NCBI GenBank assembly: GCA_944388615.1
Contig: CALXJL010000051.1
Span: 1-10,109, forward strand
Direction of reading: 5' to 3'
DNA length: 10,109 bases
Source of the DNA: an uncultured Clostridia bacterium
GTDB taxonomy: Bacteria; Bacillota; Clostridia; TANB77; CAG-508
Shown here: positions 1 to 5,189 of the stretch, in pieces
How positions within the stretch are numbered: the first letter of the stretch is position 1
Layout: each line of letters starts with the position of its first letter
Notes under the pieces: generated by a model
The model's database searches: none
The model's input: the letters and a program-made list of their open reading frames with translations, nothing else
Told to the model about the DNA's origin: nothing
Translations under genes and position numbers: made by a program

Positions 1-80
1 GCTGCATTAACTAAAAAAATATTACAATTTGCTAACAATATTGCTACTAATAATAGTACTATTATTTTTTTTACTTTCAT
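1..80 (-). CDS. Exported protein, N-terminal fragment (probable FtsEX-linked murein hydrolase/activator)
   Basis: Only the first 26 codons lie in the window; the gene runs off the left edge. The ATG (complement of 78-80) is preceded by GGAAG eight bases upstream. The peptide begins MKVKKII, continues with a hydrophobic leucine/valine/alanine stretch and reaches an FLVNAA segment, which is a typical Sec signal peptide with a possible VNA-A cleavage site. The LLANC segment resembles a lipobox, but Asn before the Cys makes a lipoprotein unlikely. The start lies 28 bases after the ftsX stop on the same strand, so it is almost certainly in the ftsE-ftsX operon. In many Gram-positive bacteria this slot holds an M23-family or coiled-coil protein activated by FtsEX. 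That identity is inferred from position only, because no catalytic part is visible. Confidence 0.75.
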   Translation of the reverse strand, partial: MKVKKIIVLLLVAILLANCNIFLVNA

Positions 81-108
81 TTTTTCAACTTCCTTTTCTT
101 TTTATTTT

Positions 109-1008
109 TTATACTTCCAAATATTTCCTCATTGAAATTACACTTCCTAATGTTCCAATTCCGATTCCTAGTCCTAAATATACTGCTATTATAAGAGTAA
201 ACATATCTGAAAAAGTTAATAAACTCATATTTATTGCACTTACAATTGCTGAATTCATAATATTATCTGTTATTAAATTATAAGAAACTCCAAGTATTAA
301 TATTGATATAAGGGCTGCTACAACTCCTATAATTATACCTTCTACTATAAATGGCCATCTTATAAATCCATTTGTTGCACCTACATATTTCATAATTGAT
401 ATTTCTTTTCTTCTTGCATGCACTGTAAGTTTTATTGTATTTGCAATTATAAATACTGATATAACAATTAATAATACTAGTATAATTCCAGAAACAATCC
501 TTACTCCATTAGCTATTTTTATCAACGCAGCTATTGTTTCATCTCTACTTTGTATATTTTTTACATTTTCAAATGATGAAATTTGCGTTTTTACTTGATC
601 ACTTAAAGTTAAATCTGTAAGTGTTACAATATATGATGCAGAAAATGGATTATTTTCATCATATCCTGATAATAGAAATTGTTTATCTTTCATTTGCTCT
701 TTTACCTGATTTAGAGCATCTTCTTCTGAAACAAATTCTACTTTATTTACTCCATCTAAAGATCTAAGTTTTTCTCCAAATTGAGTAATTTGTTCTTCTG
801 TTGCATCTTTTACCAAAAATACTTGTATTCCTTGTTGTGTTTCTATTTCTCTCATTATATTATTAACATTCTCACCTATTATAAAGAAAAGGCCAAATAT
901 TAACATTGTTGCACACATAATCATTAATGATGCTCCTGTTGATTTTTTGTTTTTTAAAAAGTTTCGAAAACCTTCCCCTAATAAATATCCAAAAACATTA
1001 TAATTCAC
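109..1008 (-). CDS. ftsX: Cell division protein FtsX (permease-like subunit of FtsEX)
   Basis: FtsX is the membrane subunit of the FtsEX complex. It passes ATP-driven conformational change from FtsE to cell-wall hydrolases outside the cell. The 299-aa product has a cytoplasmic N-terminus containing FGYLLGEGFRN, a first membrane segment near residues 26-45, an extracellular domain of about 120 residues, a second segment near 169-191, the conserved cytoplasmic RRKEISIMKYVGAT motif near 199-212, and two more segments near 220-245 and 268-292. This four-segment topology and length fit the family. I chose the GTG at 1008: AGGTGG sits eight bases upstream of it, whereas the in-frame GTG at 1020 lies inside that Shine-Dalgarno sequence. 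The gene lies 38 bases after ftsE and 28 before the exported protein gene, consistent with one transcript. Confidence 0.95.
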   Translation of the reverse strand: MNYNVFGYLLGEGFRNFLKNKKSTGASLMIMCATMLIFGLFFIIGENVNNIMREIETQQGIQVFLVKDATEEQITQFGEKLRSLDGVNKVEFVSEEDALNQVKEQMKDKQFLLSGYDENNPFSASYIVTLTDLTLSDQVKTQISSFENVKNIQSRDETIAALIKIANGVRIVSGIILVLLIVISVFIIANTIKLTVHARRKEISIMKYVGATNGFIRWPFIVEGIIIGVVAALISILILGVSYNLITDNIMNSAIVSAINMSLLTFSDMFTLIIAVYLGLGIGIGTLGSVISMRKYLEV

Positions 1009-1046
1009 TATTAAAACCACCTTTTTTTATTTGATTTATTTATTAA

Positions 1047-1772
1047 TTACAATATACCATGTCTAAAATTAGGTTCTTCATCTTCTTGTTCCATTGTTTG
1101 ATATATTCCTTTTTCTACATCCCTTACTATATTACCTTTTTCTATTTGAATTACCCTTTTTTGCATTTTATCCACAATATCTTTTGCATGTGTTGCAACT
1201 ACAACTGTAGTCCCTCTCATATTAATCTCATTTAACAAATTCATTATATCCCAAGCAGTTTCAGGATCCAAATTTCCTGTAGGTTCATCTGCAATTAGCA
1301 TCGCTGGATTATTTACCAAAGCTCTAGCAAGTGCCACTCTTTGTTGTTCTCCTCCAGATAATTCATTTGGATACATTTTAGCTTTTCCACTTAATCCTAC
1401 TAAAGATAACACCATAGGAACTTGTCTTCTTATATGTTTAGGTGTAGCTTTAACTATGTACATAGCAAATGCTACATTTTCATAAACAGTTTTATCTGGT
1501 AATAATCTGAAATCCTGAAAAACCACTCCCATACTTCTTCTTAAATATGGAATTTTACTAGGTTTTAAGAAAGTAGTATCTTTTCCATTTATTATAATAT
1601 TTCCTGAAGTAGGTTCTTCCTCTTTAAGTATTAGCTTAATAAGTGTAGATTTTCCAGAACCTGATGCACCTACTAAAAAAGTGAAATCTCCTTTGTGTAT
1701 TTTAAAGTTCGCATTATGAACCGCTTCTGTTCCTGTATCATAAGTTTTATTCACATTTCTAAATTCTATCAT
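1047..1772 (-). CDS. ftsE: Cell division ATP-binding protein FtsE
   Basis: FtsE is the cytoplasmic ABC ATPase that drives FtsX. The 241-aa product carries all the ABC motifs in order: Walker A GASGSGKST at residues 35-43, Q-loop Gln86 in VVFQDFRLL, the ABC signature LSGGEQQR at 138-145, Walker B MLIADEPTG from 158, the D-loop NLDP, and switch His195 in VVVATHAKD. VVFQDFRLL is typical of FtsE rather than of other LolD-like ATPases. The protein is slightly longer than usual because of an acidic C-terminal tail of about 20 residues (EQEDEEP). The ATG at 1772 has AAAGGA 11 bases upstream, a somewhat long spacing. It is the first gene of the operon, with a promoter at 1862-1890. Confidence 0.97.
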   Translation of the reverse strand: MIEFRNVNKTYDTGTEAVHNANFKIHKGDFTFLVGASGSGKSTLIKLILKEEEPTSGNIIINGKDTTFLKPSKIPYLRRSMGVVFQDFRLLPDKTVYENVAFAMYIVKATPKHIRRQVPMVLSLVGLSGKAKMYPNELSGGEQQRVALARALVNNPAMLIADEPTGNLDPETAWDIMNLLNEINMRGTTVVVATHAKDIVDKMQKRVIQIEKGNIVRDVEKGIYQTMEQEDEEPNFRHGIL

Positions 1773-1861
1773 ATAACTAACAATCCTTTCTAGTCATAAA
1801 ATCTTTTGTTTATCTATTTCCGTAAAGTATATAATTCGACATCATATTTTTTATCTACTCT

Positions 1862-1890
1862 ATAATAACAATAAACTAATTTATTTGCAA
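1862..1890 (-). promoter_or_regulatory. Sigma-A type promoter of the ftsEX operon
   Basis: Read on the minus strand, a -35 box TTGCAA (1885-1890) is separated by exactly 17 bases from a -10 box TATTAT (1862-1867). The start site would fall near 1855, giving a leader of about 80 bases before ftsE. I saw no obvious riboswitch or attenuator in this leader. Confidence 0.6.
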
Positions 1891-1920
1891 TACTATTTTT
1901 TAAAAACTATGTAGAAATTA

Positions 1921-1971
1921 TTTACATTTTGTATGTATATATGTTAATATTTCATTATAAAATCAAAGGAG
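1921..1971 (+). promoter_or_regulatory. Promoter and RBS of the small membrane protein gene
   Basis: A -35-like TTTACA (1921-1926) is followed after 18 bases by TAATAT (1945-1950). A strong Shine-Dalgarno AAAGGAG (1965-1971) lies seven bases before the ATG at 1979. The RBS is clear; the -10 match is only moderate. This divergent promoter lies about 30 bases from the ftsE promoter. Confidence 0.5.
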
Positions 1972-1978
1972 ACAAACC

Positions 1979-2131
1979 ATGAAAAAAATAAATAAAATAA
2001 AAATAATTATTACAATCTTATTTTTATTAGGGATAATTTGCTTTATAGTATATTTTGTTAATAAAAATAAAAAGAATGTAGACTTAAGCTCTGCTGATAA
2101 TTTTGATGAAAACTCTATACGGATTATATGA
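1979..2131 (+). CDS. Small membrane-anchored protein, N-terminal part of a frameshifted gene
   Basis: This 50-codon frame begins with ATG after a strong AAAGGAG and a promoter. It encodes a lysine-rich N-terminus (MKKINKIKI), one hydrophobic segment at about residues 8-27 and a short Lys/Asn-rich stretch, then runs into TGA at 2129-2131. The layout is a signal anchor or uncleaved signal peptide. The frame that continues as a plausible protein is one base further on and is open from 2088, so the two frames overlap. Removing one base from T4 (2101-2104) or A4 (2109-2112) would join them into a protein of about 150 residues. I read this as the true start of the gene annotated next, broken by a frameshift or a sequencing error. 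It is too short to assign to a family. Confidence 0.6.
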   Translation: MKKINKIKIIITILFLLGIICFIVYFVNKNKKNVDLSSADNFDENSIRII

Positions 2132-2438
2132 TTCTGCAAGTACAGCTTCTAATATTTCTTTAGAATCATATATAGGAAGAAATAATAGTAGTAATATTAT
2201 AACTTTATTAGATTTTATAAATAATAATAATTTAAATCATAAAGATATTAGTGAATCCGTAAGTTCAGATACAGATTATTATAATATTATTACAGTAAAT
2301 TTTAATGATCTTTCTGGATCAGATACATCTACTATAGAAGAAATTAAATCTAGATTAAATATTGATTTTTTTTATAATGTTTCATTTGAATATGATGCAT
2401 TTGGTTTTATATCTTCAATGAATATTGCCCAAATGTAA
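2103..2438 (+). pseudogene. Hypothetical extracytoplasmic protein, C-terminal part of a frameshifted gene
   Basis: This frame gives about 110 residues rich in Ser, Asn, Asp and Thr, with no motif I recognise. The only local starts are a TTG at 2103 and an ATG at 2106, and neither has a Shine-Dalgarno sequence, so it was probably not translated alone. The preceding short frame has a strong RBS and a membrane anchor and overlaps it in the -1 register. The simplest reading is one gene, 1979-2438, encoding an anchor followed by a soluble extracellular domain. The domain alternates predicted strands and helices (TVNFNDLSG, then IEEIKSRL, then a YNVSFEYDAFGF segment), so it looks folded rather than degenerate. 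That fits a recent frameshift or a base-call error better than an old pseudogene. It ends just before the hairpins at 2444-2551. Confidence 0.55.
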
Positions 2439-2443
2439 AACTC

Positions 2444-2506
2444 TTATAATAAAGGTCTGTCCCCAAGTGGACATTTTGGGCATTCCTGGACAGACCTTTA
2501 TTATAA
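2444..2506. repeat. Perfect 19-bp inverted repeat hairpin (REP/MITE-like, possible bidirectional terminator)
   Basis: The left arm TTATAATAAAGGTCTGTCC (2444-2462) is exactly complementary to the right arm GGACAGACCTTTATTATAA (2488-2506), with 25 bases between them. The loop can fold further, with CCAA (2463-2466) against TTGG (2476-2479), and GTCC/GGAC offers an alternative pairing. It lies between convergent genes (small membrane protein and transketolase C subunit), so it could stop transcription from both sides. The GC-rich GGTCTGTCC core inside AT-rich flanks and the structured loop resemble REP elements mobilised by Y1-type transposases (RAYT); that link is an inference. Confidence 0.75.
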
Positions 2507-2551
2507 TGAATCCAAATTATTACTAAAAAACTTTAATAACTTGGATTCATT
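2505..2551. terminator. Second hairpin between convergent genes
   Basis: AATGAATCCAA (2505-2515) pairs with TTGGATTCATT (2541-2551). After one mismatch the stem continues with TTATTA (2517-2522) against TAATAA (2534-2539), leaving an 11-base loop. It shares bases 2505-2506 with the preceding hairpin, so the two cannot both form fully. It lies 19 bases past the end of the transketolase C-subunit gene on the minus strand, and T-rich DNA follows it on the plus strand. A terminator role for one or both convergent transcripts is likely, but there is no clean T-run. Confidence 0.55.
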
Positions 2552-2569
2552 TTATTATAACTTTATATT

Positions 2570-3502
2570 TTAAATCTCTTTTTTTATTTCATTTATAATT
2601 GCATTTGAATCTATACCAAAATATCCCATTAATTCTATACCTTTGCCAGATCTTCCAAAAGTATCTTTTATTCCCATTCTTGTAACTTTAGTAGGATATT
2701 CTTCTGAAAGTACTTCACAAACTGTACTTCCAATTCCTCCTATTATACTATGATCTTCCACAGTAATAATTCTTTTAGTTTCTTTAGCAGATTTAATTAT
2801 TTTTTCTCTATCTATAGGTTTTATAGTATGGATATCTAAAACTCTAATATTTATTCCTTCTTCTTTTAGATTTTCCATTGCTTTTATAGCTTCTGAAACT
2901 GTTACACCAGTTGCAATAACTGTTGCATCTGTTCCATCTCCTATCTGCACTGCTTTTCCAATTTCAAATTTTTGATTTTCATCATATATTATTGGAGTTT
3001 CCAATCTTGCAAGTCTCACATAAACAGGACCATCTATTTTACTTATTTCTTCAATAACCCATTTAGTTTGTGTATCATCAGATGGAGAAATAACAGTCAT
3101 ATTAGGTAATCCTCTCATAAGACCTATATCTTCTAGCATTTGATGTGTTGCACCATCTTCTCCAACTGTTACACCACTATGAGTTGCACAAATTTTTACA
3201 TTTAATTTTGGATAACAAATACTATTTCTTATTTGATCATATGCTCTACCTGCTGCAAATACTGCAAATGTACTAGCATATGGAATTTTTCCTAGACTCG
3301 CCACCCCCGCTGCAGTGGAAAACATATCTTGTTCTGCTATTCCCATATTAAAAAAACGATCAGGATATGATTTTGCAAAAATATTCGTATTAGTTGCACC
3401 AGATAAATCTGCATCTAGTACAACTATATTCTGATTTTTTTCTCCTAGCTCTTTTAAAGCCAATCCATAACTTTTTCTAGTAGCTACTTTTTTATCTAAC
3501 AT
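2570..3502 (-). CDS. Transketolase, C-terminal (pyrimidine-binding) subunit
   Basis: This 310-aa protein is the second half of a split transketolase. It supplies the pyrimidine-binding and C-terminal domains that complete the thiamine-diphosphate active site formed with the N-terminal subunit. The enzyme moves two-carbon ketol units between sugar phosphates in the non-oxidative pentose phosphate pathway. The cofactor-activating glutamate is Glu57 in the MGIAEQDM motif, followed by a typical segment ending YASTFAVF. VLDADLSGAT near residues 28-37 and HSGVTVGEDGATHQ near 108-121 are also characteristic, and the C-terminal domain begins near residue 190. The ATG has GAGG about seven bases upstream. 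The gene lies 51 bases after the N-subunit gene, so both are probably on one mRNA. A specialised transketolase-like activity cannot be excluded. Confidence 0.93.
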   Translation of the reverse strand: MLDKKVATRKSYGLALKELGEKNQNIVVLDADLSGATNTNIFAKSYPDRFFNMGIAEQDMFSTAAGVASLGKIPYASTFAVFAAGRAYDQIRNSICYPKLNVKICATHSGVTVGEDGATHQMLEDIGLMRGLPNMTVISPSDDTQTKWVIEEISKIDGPVYVRLARLETPIIYDENQKFEIGKAVQIGDGTDATVIATGVTVSEAIKAMENLKEEGINIRVLDIHTIKPIDREKIIKSAKETKRIITVEDHSIIGGIGSTVCEVLSEEYPTKVTRMGIKDTFGRSGKGIELMGYFGIDSNAIINEIKKEI

Positions 3503-3553
3503 ATTATTTCCTCACATATTTAAATTTAAGTTTTATAGAAAACTCATAAACTT

Positions 3554-4375
3554 TTATTTAGTTAATTCTTTAATTGCAATATTAAATTCTTCTTCATTTG
3601 GAGCTTTACCATGCCATCCCACTTGATTTTCCATATATGAAATTCCTTTTCCCTTTACAGTTTTAGCTATTATAACCGTTGGTTTATCTTTTATTGTTTT
3701 TGCTTTTTCTAAAGCTTCTACAATTTGCTCAATATCATTTCCATCTATTTCTAATGCATAAAATCCAAAACTTACAAATTTCTCTTTTATATTATTTAAT
3801 CCAATAACATCTCCTATAGTTCCGTCTATTTGAAGATTATTATTATCTACAAAAACACATAAATTGTCTAATTTATATTTTGAAGATGTCATAGCTGCTT
3901 CCCATACTTGACCTTCTTCTATTTCACCATCTCCCATTATACAATATACTCTAGAATTTAAATTATCTAATTTCATTGCAATTGCCATACCATTTGATAC
4001 AGACAGACCTTGACCTAATGATCCTGTTGTCATATCAACTCCCGGAATATTTTTCATATCAGGATGTCCTTGAAGTCTACTATTTAAATTTCTAAAAGTT
4101 TTTAGTTCTTCTACACCAAAAAAACCTCTATTGGCAAGTACACTATATAATGCTGGCGAACAATGTCCTTTAGATAATACTAATCTATCCCTGTCCTGCA
4201 TTTTAGGATTTTTAGGATCTATATTCATTTCCTTAAAATATAGAACAGTTAAAATATCTGCTACTGATAATGAACCACCCGGATGTCCTGATTTTCCATT
4301 ATATACAGCATTTAAAATTCCTTTTCTTACTTTAACTGCAATATCTTTTAATTTTTCTAATTCGTTTTTTTCCAA
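3554..4375 (-). CDS. Transketolase, N-terminal (ThDP-binding) subunit
   Basis: This 273-aa protein carries the diphosphate-binding domain of transketolase and works with the adjacent C-terminal subunit. Key motifs are SGHPGGSLS with His31, LSKGHCSPALY near residues 67-77, TGSLGQGLS near 117-125, and the thiamine-diphosphate/Mg motif running from GDGE at 148-151 to the NNN at 178-180. It stops where the second domain of a full-length transketolase (about 650 residues) would begin, and the neighbouring gene supplies the rest; splitting is normal in many clostridia and archaea. The start is TTG at 4375, supported by AAGGAAG ten bases upstream and by alignment of the N-terminus with the family; no ATG is better placed. 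It is the first gene of the two-gene operon. Confidence 0.94.
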   Translation of the reverse strand: MEKNELEKLKDIAVKVRKGILNAVYNGKSGHPGGSLSVADILTVLYFKEMNIDPKNPKMQDRDRLVLSKGHCSPALYSVLANRGFFGVEELKTFRNLNSRLQGHPDMKNIPGVDMTTGSLGQGLSVSNGMAIAMKLDNLNSRVYCIMGDGEIEEGQVWEAAMTSSKYKLDNLCVFVDNNNLQIDGTIGDVIGLNNIKEKFVSFGFYALEIDGNDIEQIVEALEKAKTIKDKPTVIIAKTVKGKGISYMENQVGWHGKAPNEEEFNIAIKELTK

Positions 4376-4408
4376 ATTAAAATCACTTCCTTTATTTTTT
4401 ATAATCCG

Positions 4409-4437
4409 ATTATACTTTATTTAAGATTTTTTTTCCA
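4409..4437 (-). promoter_or_regulatory. Promoter of the split transketolase operon
   Basis: On the minus strand, TGGAAA (4432-4437) lies 17 bases before a perfect TATAAT (4409-4414). Transcription would start near 4402, leaving a leader of about 26 bases to the TTG start. It is divergent from the ssrA promoter about 70 bases away. Confidence 0.6.
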
Positions 4438-4509
4438 TATTTACTAATTATTTTTTTAATATATTTTTCGTATTTTCATATAATGTTATAAATTGCCTAA
4501 ATATTAGCC

Positions 4510-4538
4510 TTGAAAAAACACAAAATTTAGTTTATAAT
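4510..4538 (+). promoter_or_regulatory. Promoter of ssrA
   Basis: TTGAAA (4510-4515), a 17-base spacer and a perfect TATAAT (4533-4538) form a near-consensus sigma-A promoter. The expected start, near 4545, lies about 10 bases before the mature tmRNA 5' end, in line with a short 5' leader removed by RNase P. Confidence 0.8.
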
Positions 4539-4556
4539 AAATATTAGAGTTTACAT

Positions 4557-4912
4557 GGGGATGTAAATGGTTTTCGACAGTATTCTAGAAGTATGAATAG
4601 CGAGCAGTGGATTCTCGTTGGCCACTATAAAAACGAGAAATTAAATATAAACGCTGATAATAGAGAATTAGCATTTGCTGCCTAATTTTGCAGCAACGTC
4701 TTGTTATAAATTCCCACGTTTATAATAAAGGCGCCGACTTAGTGGGAAACGAACCTATTTTTTGCTAAGGAAATAGCGGGTATTTTTTAGCTACTATTAA
4801 ATATAGTTTGTTTATTGACTTATTTAATTAGGAATTTGATAATAAACTGCGCTCGGAGAAGTTTGTATGGAAGGGATATTGGACAGGAGTTCGACTCTCC
4901 TCATCTCCACCA
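4557..4912 (+). ncRNA. ssrA: Transfer-messenger RNA (tmRNA)
   Basis: tmRNA frees stalled ribosomes and tags unfinished proteins for destruction, working with SmpB (not in this window). The 5' end GGGGATG pairs with CATCTCC (4902-4908) to form a 7-bp acceptor stem, with the third pair G-U, the alanine identity element of tmRNAs. Discriminator A4909 and an encoded CCA (4910-4912) follow. The D-loop-like segment is GGTTTTCGACAG. The T-arm is AGGAG, TTCGACT, CTCCT. Pseudoknot PK1 is visible as AGTGG (4606-4610) with CCACT (4622-4626), interleaved with CTCGT (4614-4618) and ACGAG (4633-4637). The tag frame reads ADNRELAFAA followed by TAA (4653-4685), with the stop inside a GCTGC/GCAGC hairpin. 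The exact resume codon is inferred. The RNA is one piece of 356 nt, a usual length. Confidence 0.97.
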
Positions 4913-4960
4913 AAAGATTAAATCGTTACACCAAACGAAAAACAAGAAATCAACTGTAAA

Positions 4961-4998
4961 GAGTACTTACAATAAGGACATTTATTGGTGAAGTGCTC
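4961..4998 (+). other. Imperfect hairpin downstream of tmRNA
   Basis: GAGTACTT (4961-4968) pairs with AAGTGCTC (4991-4998) through one G-U pair. Inside it, CAATAA (4970-4975) pairs with TTATTG (4982-4987) around a GGACAT loop. No T-run follows directly, so it is not a standard terminator. It could be part of the ssrA 3' precursor, a processing signal, or left-over insertion DNA. Confidence 0.45.
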
Positions 4999-5011
4999 CT
5001 TTAGGCTTTAA

Positions 5012-5040
5012 CAGCATAGTTTAAAGGCTATGCTGCTTTT
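5012..5040 (+). terminator. Intrinsic terminator after ssrA
   Basis: CAGCATAG (5012-5019) and CTATGCTG (5028-5035) form an 8-bp perfect stem with an 8-base loop, followed by CTTTTAT. It lies about 100 bases past the CCA end of tmRNA, so the ssrA precursor would carry a long 3' trailer unless another signal acts first. Confidence 0.7.
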
Positions 5041-5111
5041 ATATCTTTAATACTTTGCTGAAAAGCATTTTCTAATTCATATTCATTTAGCTGATACTTC
5101 TTACCATTAGT
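5028..5111 (-). other. Possible gene remnant (27 codons, no start)
   Basis: Between two in-frame TAG codons on the minus strand the frame reads a protein-like stretch with NGKKYQLNEYELENAF near its start and SIKDIKAA at its end. It has no start codon or RBS, and its stop codon lies inside the ssrA terminator stem. It may be the worn tail of a gene lost during insertion or deletion next to ssrA, or pure chance. With this piece, the interval 4913-5189 holds only the two hairpins and the helicase promoter; I see no complete gene there. Confidence 0.2.
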
Positions 5112-5143
5112 CTATTGAGAAAAATATTGTTTTGTGGTATGAA

Positions 5144-5184
5144 TATAATTGTAAATTGCAGAAACTAAATAATAGAAACGAGGT
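5144..5184 (+). promoter_or_regulatory. Putative -10 box and RBS of the helicase gene
   Basis: A perfect TATAAT (5144-5149) lies about 40 bases before the ATG. No good -35 is found at 16-18 bases; TTGAGA (5115-5120) is 23 bases away, so the promoter may be weak or need an activator. The RBS is GAGG (5180-5183), six to seven bases before the ATG at 5190. Confidence 0.4.
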
Positions 5185-5189
5185 ACATT

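Noticed and set aside
29..283. Plus-strand open frame antisense to ftsX and the exported protein gene
   Set aside because: It encodes a Leu/Phe/Ile-rich product typical of the antisense of AT-rich genes and overlaps well-supported genes on the other strand.
2085..2131. Programmed +1 ribosomal frameshift joining the two frames
   Set aside because: The ATA TGA context offers no good re-pairing after a +1 slip and no stimulatory signal is obvious; a real indel or base-call error is simpler.
4131..4424. Plus-strand open frame inside the transketolase N-subunit gene
   Set aside because: It lies antisense to conserved transketolase motifs and has no RBS or family features.
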